Source: JAHJQZ01 sp963667595
GTDB taxonomy: Bacteria; Pseudomonadota; Alphaproteobacteria; Rhizobiales; Devosiaceae
DNA length: 64,000 nt
NCBI GenBank assembly: GCA_963667595.2
Contig: CAXXWD010000001.1
Location: forward strand, 62,001-126,000
Direction of reading: 5' to 3'
Position 1 is the first letter of the stretch. Each line of letters starts with the position of its first letter. Shown here in pieces: positions 52,148 through 60,750 of the stretch. A program made the translations under genes and the position numbers. Below the pieces are notes generated by a model. That model was given only the letters and a program-made list of their open reading frames with translations, did no database searches and was not told the origin of the DNA.

Positions 52148-54097
52148 ATGTGTGGCATTGCAGGCTATCTTGGAACCATGGGCGACGCCGAACAGGGACG
52201 GCGCCTTTTGACCGCAATGACCGAAGCCATCGCCCATCGTGGCCCTGACGACCAGGGTATCTGGGCGACGCCGGATATCGGTCTCGGGCACCGGCGCCTC
52301 TCCATCGTCGGGCTCACCGATGGCGCCCAGCCCATGCACGACACCGAGGCGGGACTGGTGCTGAGCTATAATGGCGAGGTCTTCAACTATCCCGAACTCA
52401 AGACCGAGATGATCGCGCGCGGGCACCGTTTCATGACCGGCAGCGACACCGAAATCATTCTCAAGCTCTATCGAGAATACGGTCCCGACTGCGTCACCCA
52501 TCTTAACGGCGATTTCGCCTTTGCGCTGTGGGATGCCCCCAATCGCCGCCTGTTGCTGGCGCGGGACCGCATGGGCGTGCGCCCGCTTTTCTGGGCCAGA
52601 ACCGGAACAGGCATCGTTTTCGCCTCGGAAGCCAAGGCGCTGTTCTGCCATCCCGACCTGACCCCCGAACTCGACGTCACGGCGTTCGACGAGATCTTCA
52701 CGCTCTGGTCGCCGCTGGCGCCGCGCACCGTTTTCAAAAACGTCAACGAACTGCCGCCGGCGCATCTGATGATCGTCGAAAACGAGACGGTCACCGAACG
52801 CGCCTATTGGCAGCTCGATTATCCCGATGCCGAAAGACGTGCGCCCGATGCCAATGAGAACGCCCTGGCCGAAGAAGTGCTGGCGCTTCTGACCGATGCC
52901 ACCCGCATCCGTTTGCGGGCCGACGTTCCGGTCGGCTCCTACCTGTCCGGCGGCCTCGATTCATCGATCGTCACCGCTCTTGCCGCACGCGAAAAAGGCA
53001 AGGACCTGTCAACCTTTTCGGTTGGCTTTATAAGCGCCGAACACGACGAAAGTGCCTTTCAGGCCGAGATGATCGCGCATCTGGGCACGCATCACGCCGC
53101 CATCACCTGCACAAACGCGGACATCGCCAGGGTTTTCCCCGATGTGGTCAGACTGGCGGAGCGTCCCATCCTGCGCACGGCGCCAGCGCCGCTCTTTTTG
53201 CTGTCCGGTCTTGTTCGCGAAGACGGCATGAAGGTCGTTCTGACCGGCGAAGGCGCCGACGAGGTCTTTGCCGGATATGACCTCTTCAAGGAAGCCAAGG
53301 TCCGGCGGTTCGCGGCGCGCGACCCCAAATCGACACGGCGCGCGCTCCTGTTCAAGCGGCTTTACCCCTATCTGCCCGAGCTGCAAAAGCAGAACGCGGC
53401 CTATCTGGCGAGCTATTTCGGGGTCAACGCCGCCGAACGCGACGACCCGCTTTTCTCCCATCGTCCGCGGTTTCGCTCGACGGCGGCGGCCAAGCTGTTC
53501 TTTTCCGACGATCTCAAGGTCGAACTGAGAAACAGCGATGCCGCCGCGACGCTGGCCGGCCTTTTGCCCGACCGGTTCATGCGCTGGCATCCGCTCAACC
53601 AGGCGCAATATCTCGAAACCCGGTTCCTGTTGCCCGGCTACATCCTGTCGGCCCAGGGCGATCGCATGGCCATGGGGCATGGCGTCGAATCCCGCTTCCC
53701 CTTCCTCGATCATCGCGTCGTCGAGCTGGCCGCCCGCATTCCGCCCGGGCTGAAACTCAAGGGCCTCAACGAGAAATATATCCTGAGACGCGCCGCCCGG
53801 TCGCTTTTGCCGGAAACGATCGGCACGCGCACCAAACAGCCTTATCGCGCCCCGGACAGCGCCGCCTTTGCCGGTGACAACAAACCCGCCTGGCTCGACG
53901 AGAGCCTCAGCAAGAGCGCTCTTGATGCCGCGGGTCTTTTCAACGCGCGCGCCGTCGCCAAGCTCCATGCAAAACTTGAGGCCGGCGGACTCAGCGGTTT
54001 TCGCGATAACGCCGCCTTTGTCGGCATCGTATCGAGCCAGCTCTGGCACAGCCAATTCACCCTGTCCCGAACCAACAGACACTCCCAAGCTGCCTGA
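52148..54097 (+). CDS. asnB: Asparagine synthase (glutamine-hydrolysing)-like amidotransferase
   Basis: 649 residues. The N-terminal Ntn glutaminase starts MCGIAGYLG with catalytic Cys2, exposed after Met removal, and has the conserved RGPDDQG loop. The synthetase domain holds the ATP-pyrophosphatase motif SGGLDSS at 267-273. These enzymes adenylate a carboxylate and convert it to an amide with ammonia from glutamine. The start is fixed by the need for Cys2 and supported by GGGGA upstream. A free-living role in asparagine synthesis is possible. However, the gene heads a tight run with an acyl carrier protein, an acyl-AMP ligase and a NadE-like gene inside a polysaccharide locus. That points to amidation of a dedicated building block. 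Confidence 0.92.
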   Translation: MCGIAGYLGTMGDAEQGRRLLTAMTEAIAHRGPDDQGIWATPDIGLGHRRLSIVGLTDGAQPMHDTEAGLVLSYNGEVFNYPELKTEMIARGHRFMTGSDTEIILKLYREYGPDCVTHLNGDFAFALWDAPNRRLLLARDRMGVRPLFWARTGTGIVFASEAKALFCHPDLTPELDVTAFDEIFTLWSPLAPRTVFKNVNELPPAHLMIVENETVTERAYWQLDYPDAERRAPDANENALAEEVLALLTDATRIRLRADVPVGSYLSGGLDSSIVTALAAREKGKDLSTFSVGFISAEHDESAFQAEMIAHLGTHHAAITCTNADIARVFPDVVRLAERPILRTAPAPLFLLSGLVREDGMKVVLTGEGADEVFAGYDLFKEAKVRRFAARDPKSTRRALLFKRLYPYLPELQKQNAAYLASYFGVNAAERDDPLFSHRPRFRSTAAAKLFFSDDLKVELRNSDAAATLAGLLPDRFMRWHPLNQAQYLETRFLLPGYILSAQGDRMAMGHGVESRFPFLDHRVVELAARIPPGLKLKGLNEKYILRRAARSLLPETIGTRTKQPYRAPDSAAFAGDNKPAWLDESLSKSALDAAGLFNARAVAKLHAKLEAGGLSGFRDNAAFVGIVSSQLWHSQFTLSRTNRHSQAA

Positions 54098-54111
54098 AAG
54101 TGAGCCTTCTG

Positions 54112-54366
54112 ATGACCCATGAGCAAACCGTTCGCGACTTCATTGTTGAGAACTTCCTTTTTGGAGAAGCCGAGGCCCTGCCCGACGACTCCGCTTCGCT
54201 GATCGACAGCGGCGCCATCGATTCGACGGCCGTGCTCGAATTGGTGGCCTTTCTGGAAACGCATTTCGGCATCATTGTCGAGGACAAGGATATCGTGCCG
54301 GCAAATCTCGACTCGATTTCCGCCATCACCCGTTTCGTTTCCCGCAAAACCGCTAGTGCTGCCTGA
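54112..54366 (+). CDS. Acyl carrier protein
   Basis: 84 residues. Ser38 in GAIDSTAVLELV is the expected 4-phosphopantetheine attachment site, and the surrounding helix pattern is that of a small stand-alone carrier protein. The motif reads DST rather than the DSL of fatty-acid ACPs, which suggests a specialised carrier. I chose the ATG at 54112; a GTG at 54100 is also open. It lies 14 bases after the amidotransferase gene and ten before the ligase gene, so the ligase probably loads it. Confidence 0.85.
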   Translation: MTHEQTVRDFIVENFLFGEAEALPDDSASLIDSGAIDSTAVLELVAFLETHFGIIVEDKDIVPANLDSISAITRFVSRKTASAA

Positions 54367-54376
54367 GGCAAGACCC

Positions 54377-55909
54377 ATGCGCGTTGACGGCTTTTTGAGC
54401 CTCAGTGCGGCCCGCGTGCCCGACAAGATCGCTCTTGTCGCCGACGGCCGCCGTTTCAGCTATGGCGAGCTCGATCGCCTCGCGTCCGCGCTTGCCGCCG
54501 GGCTCGCTGCCCATGGCATCACACGCGGCGACCGCGTTCTGGTCTTTCTCGACAATTGCGCCGAGGCAGTGATCGCGCTCTTCGCCCTTCTCAAGGCGGG
54601 CGCCGTCGTCTCGCCGGTCCATATCTCGACCAAGCCGAACAAGCTTGCCTATCTTATCGACAATTGCCGCGCCAGCGCGGTCATCACCAAGACGCGCCTC
54701 ATGCGCGTGCTCGCCGAGGCTAGCGCCATAGCGAAAACCCGACCCTTGAGCATCATCGCCGGCGCGAAGACGCAGGCCCTTACCGAGGCGCTCTCGTTCG
54801 CCGACCTCGTTGCATCGAATGCTTCGCCGCCGGCGCCGGGCCCCGAAACCGATATTGCCATGCTGATCTACACCTCGGGCTCGACCGGGCAGTCCAAGGG
54901 CGTGATGATGTCTCATGCCAATATCGACGCCGCCGCCGCCTCGATCGCCACCTATCTCGGCAATACCGAAAACGACGTCATCCTCAACGTTCTGCCGCTC
55001 GCCTTCAATTACGGGCTCTATCAGCTTTTGGTGACGATGCGGACGGGCGCGACCCTCATTCTGGAAAAGTCCTTCGCCTTTCCGCAGGCGGTGTTCGAAA
55101 CGATGCGCGCCGAACGCGTTACCGGCTTTGCGCTCGTGCCGACCATCGCGGCGCTGATCCTCGGCCTTAGGGATCTCGAACCGGGGTTCGTCCCCGATCT
55201 TCGCTACATCACCAATGCCGCGGCGGCGCTTCCGCCCGCCCATATCGACCGGCTTGCAACCCTGTTCCCGACCACGAAAATCTATTCGATGTACGGACAG
55301 ACCGAATGCGCCCGTGGCACCTATCTGCCGCCCGAAAGGCTCGCCGACAAAACCGGCTCGGTCGGCATCGCCATTCCCGGAACCCGGGCCTGGGTCGCCG
55401 ACGAACAGGGGCATAAACTCAGACCCGGCACGATCGGCGAATTGATGATCAGCGGTCCGCATGTCATGCAGGGCTATTGGGAAAACCCTGAAGCGACGGC
55501 CCGCGCCATACGACCGGGCGCCGTTCCGGGCGAAAACACGCTCGCCACCGGCGATCTGTTTTATGCCGATACCGAAGGATTTCTCTATTTCGTCGGTCGC
55601 AAGGACGACATCATCAAGACACGCGGCGAGAAGGTGGCCCCCAAGGAAATCGAGGCCGTCATCCTGTCTCATCCTTCGGTTGCCGAAGCCATCGTCGTCG
55701 GTCGCGACGATCCGATCCTCGGGCAGGCGATCTGCGCCCTCGTCGTCAAGGCCGACCCCGCACTGACCGAACAGGACATCATCCGGCACTGTGCCCGTCG
55801 TCTCGAAGACTACATGGTGCCGCAATCAATCGTTTTCCGCAAAACCCTGCCGACCACTGAATCGGGCAAACTGAACCGCCGTCTCGCAGCAGAAAGTCTT
55901 GTGCAATGA
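54377..55909 (+). CDS. Acyl-AMP ligase (ANL superfamily)
   Basis: 510 residues of an adenylate-forming enzyme. The P-loop-like YTSGSTGQSKG is at 165-175, followed by MYGQTECA, the TGDLFYAD aspartate motif, the GRKDDIIKTRGEKV hinge and the C-terminal lysine in TESGKLNRR. All core motifs are intact. It would activate a carboxylic acid as an acyl-adenylate and pass it to a thiol. The carrier protein encoded ten bases upstream is the obvious acceptor. The ATG at 54377 follows GAGG. Its stop overlaps the next start. The acid substrate is unknown. Confidence 0.9.
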   Translation: MRVDGFLSLSAARVPDKIALVADGRRFSYGELDRLASALAAGLAAHGITRGDRVLVFLDNCAEAVIALFALLKAGAVVSPVHISTKPNKLAYLIDNCRASAVITKTRLMRVLAEASAIAKTRPLSIIAGAKTQALTEALSFADLVASNASPPAPGPETDIAMLIYTSGSTGQSKGVMMSHANIDAAAASIATYLGNTENDVILNVLPLAFNYGLYQLLVTMRTGATLILEKSFAFPQAVFETMRAERVTGFALVPTIAALILGLRDLEPGFVPDLRYITNAAAALPPAHIDRLATLFPTTKIYSMYGQTECARGTYLPPERLADKTGSVGIAIPGTRAWVADEQGHKLRPGTIGELMISGPHVMQGYWENPEATARAIRPGAVPGENTLATGDLFYADTEGFLYFVGRKDDIIKTRGEKVAPKEIEAVILSHPSVAEAIVVGRDDPILGQAICALVVKADPALTEQDIIRHCARRLEDYMVPQSIVFRKTLPTTESGKLNRRLAAESLVQ

Positions 55910-56904
55910 CATCTTCGAAGCGCTCCGCCGGGGCGGGTTTTTCCGCCGACAGTCTCGTTCTCGACGCCGAGGCCGAAGTCGAACGCATCACCGGCCTGAT
56001 ACGCCGGCAATTGCGCGCCGATCTCAGGAAGCGCGGTCTGGTCGTGGGGGTTTCCGGCGGCATCGATTCAAGCGTCTGCGCGGCGCTGGCGGCGCGGGCG
56101 GTCGGCCCGGAGCGCGTCATCGGGCTGATGATGCCGGAATATGATTCCGACCCGGTCAGCCGCAAACTCGCCGAGAGCTTGCTGTCCCGGTTCTCCATCG
56201 AGGGCATCGTCGAGGATATCGGTGAAACGCTCGACGCCATGGGCTGCTATCGCCGCCGCGACGCGGCGATCCGCCACCTCGTTCCGGAATTCGCCGAGGA
56301 CTGGGGCTGCAAGGTCGCCATCGCCAATGCTCTCGAAAGCGACAGTTTTGCGATCACCTCCCTCATCGTTCAGGCCCCGGACGGGACAACCCGCAAGCTG
56401 CGCATGCCCGCCGAAATTTATCGCGACGTCATCGCCGCGACCAACATGAAACAGCGGACCCGCAAGCAGTTGGAATATTACCACGCCGACCGGCTCAATT
56501 TCGCGGTGATCGGTACCCCGAACAAGCTCGAATACGACCAGGGATTTTTCGTCAAGAACGGCGATGGCGCCGCCGATCTCAAGCCCATCGCACATCTCTA
56601 CAAAACCCAGGTCTATCAGCTTGCCGAATATCTCGGCGTGCCCGAGGCCATCCGCCGCCGCCCGCCAACCACCGACACCTGGTCGCTGGCCCAGTCGCAG
56701 GAGGAATTCTACTTCTCGGTTCCCTATCGCGAGATGGACCTGTGCATGTACGGGCTCGACATGGGCATTGAAGTTGAAGACGTTGCCGCCGCCACCGGGC
56801 TCAGTCCGGATCAGGTGAAACGGGTCTGGGCCGATATCGAGAACAAACGCAGGGCGACCCGCTATCTCCATCTTCCCCCGCTGCTCATGACGGATGCGTC
56901 CTGA
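55906..56904 (+). CDS. NAD-synthetase-like ATP-pyrophosphatase (ammonia-type NadE family)
   Basis: 332 residues. The PP-loop SGGIDSS is at 50-56, and the later GTPNKLEYDQGFFVKNGDGAAD segment matches the family GTxNxxE...GYFTKxGDG region, so the synthetase site looks functional. It has no nitrilase domain, so it depends on free ammonia or on a partner glutaminase. It overlaps the ligase gene by four bases. True NAD synthetase activity is possible. The position suggests it could instead form an amide on a carrier-bound or glycan-linked acid, possibly drawing ammonia from the AsnB-like enzyme; this is inference. Confidence 0.85.
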   Translation: MTSSKRSAGAGFSADSLVLDAEAEVERITGLIRRQLRADLRKRGLVVGVSGGIDSSVCAALAARAVGPERVIGLMMPEYDSDPVSRKLAESLLSRFSIEGIVEDIGETLDAMGCYRRRDAAIRHLVPEFAEDWGCKVAIANALESDSFAITSLIVQAPDGTTRKLRMPAEIYRDVIAATNMKQRTRKQLEYYHADRLNFAVIGTPNKLEYDQGFFVKNGDGAADLKPIAHLYKTQVYQLAEYLGVPEAIRRRPPTTDTWSLAQSQEEFYFSVPYREMDLCMYGLDMGIEVEDVAAATGLSPDQVKRVWADIENKRRATRYLHLPPLLMTDAS

Positions 56905-57018
56905 GCCGTTGTTTCGGGCCGGGTTTATGATTGCGGATTAACTGTTTTTCTCAAAAGAACGAGAGCGGATATCTACCGATGTTATTGTTTACCCACCACG
57001 GCCAATTCCGGTGAGGCT

Positions 57019-58368
57019 TTGAAGGCCTTGATTACATTTCCCGGCACTTCGCGACATGTTGAGCGTCGCGCTCGAAAGCGCATTTATCTTCCGGGTCGGG
57101 CATCGCTGGGCTGGCTTGTTTCCGGCTGCGAGGCGGTGGGCGTTGTCCTGTTTCAGGTCCTGGCCATCGGCTTGCCCCCGATCGCCGCCTTGATGGGCGC
57201 CGCGTTCTGGATCGTGTTCACCTATCCATCCTGGTACCTGTTCCTCGGCGGACAGGTGAAGTTCGTGCCGATGCTCGTATCCGCAGCCGGGGCATGGATC
57301 GTGTCGACGGGCATTGCCGCAATCCTCGCACCCGTTTTCGGCGCCGGGCTCGATGCCAACCTGATCGTCTGGCTCGGCGGGATCGGGCTTGTCGTTTTTA
57401 TGGGATTGCGTGCGCTTCTGGCCGCCAGTCTGGTTCAGGTCATCACCCAGGGGCGGCTTCAATTCGAACAATTGGGGATCGTCGGTCGGCCGGAAGACAT
57501 CAGAGACTTTCTGAAACGCGACCAGATCTGGCAACGCGGATTGCAGCCCAGCAGGCGACATGAGATCAGTTCAGCCGATCCCGAGGCGTTGCGGACTTTT
57601 CTCATCGATTGCATCGCGCATGGATGCAGCCAGGTGTTGTTCCTGCCCGAACAGCTCGGTCTGGAGCGCTCTCAGCTCGAACACATCTGCGCGCGCTACA
57701 ATATCGATGCCTATTTCGCGTCGAACCCCTTCGATCCCAATCATCTCGACTGGATCGCCGAGCGGCCGGTCGGGTTTACCGGCGCCGTGGTCAAGCGCCT
57801 GTTCGACATCGTGGGAGCCAGCATTCTTCTGGTCGTCCTCAGCCCCTTGCTGGCGCTTACCGCCCTTGCCATCCGCCTGGAATCGCCGGGCCCGGCCCTG
57901 TTCCGACAGGAACGCATGGGCTTCAACGGCTTCAGCTTCATGATCCTCAAGTTCCGCTCCATGCGCGTCATGGAGGACGGCCGGGAAATGACGCAGGTGC
58001 GATGGCAGGACGAGCGGGTCACCCGCATCGGGCGGTTCATCCGCGCCACGAGCATCGACGAACTGCCGCAGCTCATCAACGTGCTTTATGGCGAGATGAG
58101 CCTTGTCGGGCCCCGTCCCCATGCTTTGGCGCACAATAGCGAGATGGAACGCGCCGTCGCGCGCAACGCCCATCGCAACCGGCTCAAGCCCGGCATCACC
58201 GGCTGGGCCCAGGTCAGCGGCTATCGCGGCGACACCTCGACCCAGGAAAGGATGGAAGGCCGCATCGCCCACGATCTTTTCTATATCGAGCACTGGTCCT
58301 TGTTCTTCGACATCAAGATCCTGTTCCTGACGGTCTTTTCCAAAAAAGCGCGGGAAAACGCCTTCTAG
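57019..58368 (+). CDS. Polyprenyl glycosylphosphotransferase (priming sugar transferase)
   Basis: 449 residues. The N-terminal half has about four membrane helices and a nucleotide-like domain. From about residue 258 comes the bacterial sugar-transferase domain: KRLFDIVGASILLVVLSPL, FRQERMGFNGFSFMILKFRSM, the catalytic-region SIDELPQLINVLYGEMSLVGPRPHA, and KPGITGWAQVSGYRG. It transfers a sugar-1-phosphate to undecaprenyl phosphate, the first step of repeat-unit assembly. The start is uncertain: the frame has no ATG or GTG nearby, so a TTG at 57019 (or 57028) after GGTGAGG is used. The TAG stop belongs to a repeat. Confidence 0.9.
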   Translation: MKALITFPGTSRHVERRARKRIYLPGRASLGWLVSGCEAVGVVLFQVLAIGLPPIAALMGAAFWIVFTYPSWYLFLGGQVKFVPMLVSAAGAWIVSTGIAAILAPVFGAGLDANLIVWLGGIGLVVFMGLRALLAASLVQVITQGRLQFEQLGIVGRPEDIRDFLKRDQIWQRGLQPSRRHEISSADPEALRTFLIDCIAHGCSQVLFLPEQLGLERSQLEHICARYNIDAYFASNPFDPNHLDWIAERPVGFTGAVVKRLFDIVGASILLVVLSPLLALTALAIRLESPGPALFRQERMGFNGFSFMILKFRSMRVMEDGREMTQVRWQDERVTRIGRFIRATSIDELPQLINVLYGEMSLVGPRPHALAHNSEMERAVARNAHRNRLKPGITGWAQVSGYRGDTSTQERMEGRIAHDLFYIEHWSLFFDIKILFLTVFSKKARENAF

Positions 58369-58470
58369 AGCCTTTCACTGTTTCATGGAGACAGTGAAAG
58401 GCTCCAAGTTCTTGCTTTATCGCATTTCCGAACGGTGAACCGGTATCCACTTCACTTGAAAACACTCTAG
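58365..58470. repeat. CTAG-bounded repeat that fills the whole convergent gap
   Basis: Begins CTAGAGCC and ends ACTCTAG. It provides the TAG stop of the sugar transferase (58366-58368) and, on the other strand, of the oxidoreductase (58467-58469). A 14-base stem GAGCCTTTCACTGT/ACAGTGAAAGGCTC (58368-58404) may act as a two-way transcription barrier. Inverted, it aligns with the first 75 bases of 28665-28773. Confidence 0.8.
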
Positions 58471-59639
58471 ATTTTGGTCCACACGCCTCCGTTTCGCGAG
58501 GAATTCACTGCGGCGGCGATGAATTTTACGCCGTCAAGACCGTCCTCGACACTCGGGAAGACGACCCCGTCCGGAACCGGCTTGCCGTCGCGCGCGGCGA
58601 TGATCGCCGCGGCGGCCTCGGAATAGATATTGGCGAAGCCTTCGAGATAGCCCTCGGGATGTCCGGAGGGCGTGCGCGAGACGCGACCGGCGTCCGGGTT
58701 GGCACCCGCACCGTTGCGGGTAATCAGGCGCTTGGGTTCGCCGAAGGGCGTGAACCATAAACAGTTCGGGTTCTCCTGGCGCCATTCGAGCCCGCCCCTT
58801 GTGCCGTAGACCCTGAGTTTCAGGGCATTCTCGTTGCCCGGCGCCACCTGGGAGGCCCAGAGCATGCCCTTGGCGCCGCTCGCATAACGCATGAGGATCT
58901 GCACATCGTCATCGAGCCGCCGCCCCGAAACGAAGCTCGTCAGCTCGGCGCAGAGTTCCATCGGCTTCATGCCGGAAACGAAGCACCCGAGATTATAGGC
59001 GTGCGTGCCGATATCGCCGATGCAGCCGGCGCCGGCGCGGGCCGGATCGGTGCGCCATTCGGCCTGCTTGTTGGTACCGCTGTCTTCGACCTTCTCGGTC
59101 AGCCAGTCCTGCGGATATTCCGCCTGCACCAGCCTGATCGTGCCCAGAGCCCCGTCCTTCACCATGGCGCGGGCCTGTCGGATCATCGGATAGCCGGTAT
59201 AATTATGAGTGAGGACAAAGAGCTTGCCGGTCATTTTGACCAGTTGGACAAGCTCCTCGGCCTCCGCCACTGTCCGCGTCATCGGTTTGTCGGAAATGAC
59301 GTGAATACCCGCTTGAAGAAAGGCCTTGGCGACAGGGGCGTGCATATGGTTCGGCGTGACGATCGACACCGCCTCGATGCCGTCCGCGCGCGCCGCCTCG
59401 GCCCTGGCCATGTCGCAAAAATCGGCATAGCTGCGCTCGGGCGCGATGCCGAGATCGGCTGCCGAAGCGCTGGCCCTTTGCGGGTCGGAGGAAAGCGCTC
59501 CGGCGACCAGTTCGTACCGATCGTCGAGCCGGGCGGCGATACGATGGACGGCGCCGATAAAAGCCCCCCGCCCGCCCCCGACCATGCCGAGCCGGATACG
59601 CCGGCCCAATGCGGAAGACTTGCTTGCGGTAATGGCCAT
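58467..59639 (-). CDS. Gfo/Idh/MocA-family oxidoreductase
   Basis: 390 residues. The Rossmann motif GMVGGGRGAFIG lies near residue 18, the conserved SDKPMTR (EKP-type) around 118, and the C-terminal substrate domain includes GDIGTHAYNLGCF. Enzymes of this group oxidise or epimerise sugars with NAD(P). I used the ATG at 59639, which has AAAGGA seven bases upstream; the longer open frame has no support. It follows the isomerase-like gene by 17 bases and the GH67 gene further upstream, so it probably converts a sugar derived from hemicellulose. The exact substrate is not identifiable. Confidence 0.9.
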   Translation of the reverse strand: MAITASKSSALGRRIRLGMVGGGRGAFIGAVHRIAARLDDRYELVAGALSSDPQRASASAADLGIAPERSYADFCDMARAEAARADGIEAVSIVTPNHMHAPVAKAFLQAGIHVISDKPMTRTVAEAEELVQLVKMTGKLFVLTHNYTGYPMIRQARAMVKDGALGTIRLVQAEYPQDWLTEKVEDSGTNKQAEWRTDPARAGAGCIGDIGTHAYNLGCFVSGMKPMELCAELTSFVSGRRLDDDVQILMRYASGAKGMLWASQVAPGNENALKLRVYGTRGGLEWRQENPNCLWFTPFGEPKRLITRNGAGANPDAGRVSRTPSGHPEGYLEGFANIYSEAAAAIIAARDGKPVPDGVVFPSVEDGLDGVKFIAAAVNSSRNGGVWTKI

Positions 59640-59656
59640 CGTGATGTCCTTTCCGA

Positions 59657-60712
59657 TCAGTCGAGGCCGAGCATCTTGCGGTTGGCCGCCATGTCGGCGC
59701 CGGACCCGGCGAAATCGTCGAAGGCGTGCTCGGTCACGCGGATGATGTGGTTCTTGATGAAGTCCGCCCCTTCGCGCGCACCGTCCTCGGGATGCTTTAA
59801 GGCGCATTCCCATTCGAGCACGGCCCAGCCGTCGAAATCATTGGCGGCCATCTTGGAAAAGATCGCGGCGAAATCGACCTGCCCGTCACCGAGCGAGCGG
59901 AAACGTCCGGCCCGGTTCACCCAAGGCTGATAGCCTGAATAAACGCCCTGACGTCCGGTCGGATTGAACTCGGCATCCTTGACGTGGAACATCCGGATCC
60001 GATCCTTGTAGATATCGATATAGTCGAGATAATCGAGCTGCTGCAGCACGAAATGGGACGGGTCGTACAGGAGGTTGGCACGCGAATGGTTGCCGACCCG
60101 ATCGAGGAACATCTCGTAGGTCACCCCGTCATGCAGATCCTCGCCGGGATGGATTTCAAAACAGACGTCGACGCCGAAGTCGTCGAAGGCGTCAAGGATC
60201 GGCGTCCAGCGCCGCGCCAGTTCGTCGAAGGCTTCCTCGATCAATCCCGCCGGACGCTGCGGCCACGGATAGATGAACGGCCAGGCCAAAGCGCCCGAAA
60301 AGGTCGCGTGCGCCGTAAGCCCGAGATTTTGGGACGCCTTGCCGGCCTTCATCATCTGGTCGACTGCCCATGCCTGCCGGGCCTTGGGATTGCCCCTCAC
60401 TTCCGGCGCGGCAAAGCCATCGAAGGCGGTTTCATAGGCCGGATGCACGGCAACGAGCTGACCCAGAAGGTGACTCGCCAATTCGGTGATTTCGATCCCG
60501 TGACTGGCCGCGACGCCCTTCAATTCGTCGCAATAATCCTTGGATTCGGCAGCCTTTGCGAGATCGATCAGACGCGCGTCCCAGGCTGGAATCTGCACCC
60601 CCTTGTAGCCGAGCCCGGCCGCCCAGCCACAGATCGCATCGAAGGAGTTGAACGGCGCCGCGTCACCGGCAAACTGCGCAAGAAAGATGGCGGGGCCCTT
60701 GATTGTCTTCAT
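59657..60712 (-). CDS. Sugar phosphate isomerase/epimerase-like TIM-barrel protein
   Basis: 351 residues with an AP-endonuclease-2/xylose-isomerase-like TIM barrel. Likely metal-site residues are in VCFEIHPGEDLHDG (Glu, His), YDPSHFVLQQLDY (Asp, His), FHVKDAEF (His, Asp) and VLEWECAL (Glu). The partner gene downstream is a Gfo/Idh/MocA dehydrogenase; these two types often work in tandem through keto-sugar intermediates. The gene begins 38 bases after the GH67 stop. Role in sugar catabolism is likely; the specific reaction is not. Confidence 0.88.
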   Translation of the reverse strand: MKTIKGPAIFLAQFAGDAAPFNSFDAICGWAAGLGYKGVQIPAWDARLIDLAKAAESKDYCDELKGVAASHGIEITELASHLLGQLVAVHPAYETAFDGFAAPEVRGNPKARQAWAVDQMMKAGKASQNLGLTAHATFSGALAWPFIYPWPQRPAGLIEEAFDELARRWTPILDAFDDFGVDVCFEIHPGEDLHDGVTYEMFLDRVGNHSRANLLYDPSHFVLQQLDYLDYIDIYKDRIRMFHVKDAEFNPTGRQGVYSGYQPWVNRAGRFRSLGDGQVDFAAIFSKMAANDFDGWAVLEWECALKHPEDGAREGADFIKNHIIRVTEHAFDDFAGSGADMAANRKMLGLD

Positions 60713-60750
60713 GTTTGTTCACCCGAATGCGTTGAGATCCTGAGAAAACT

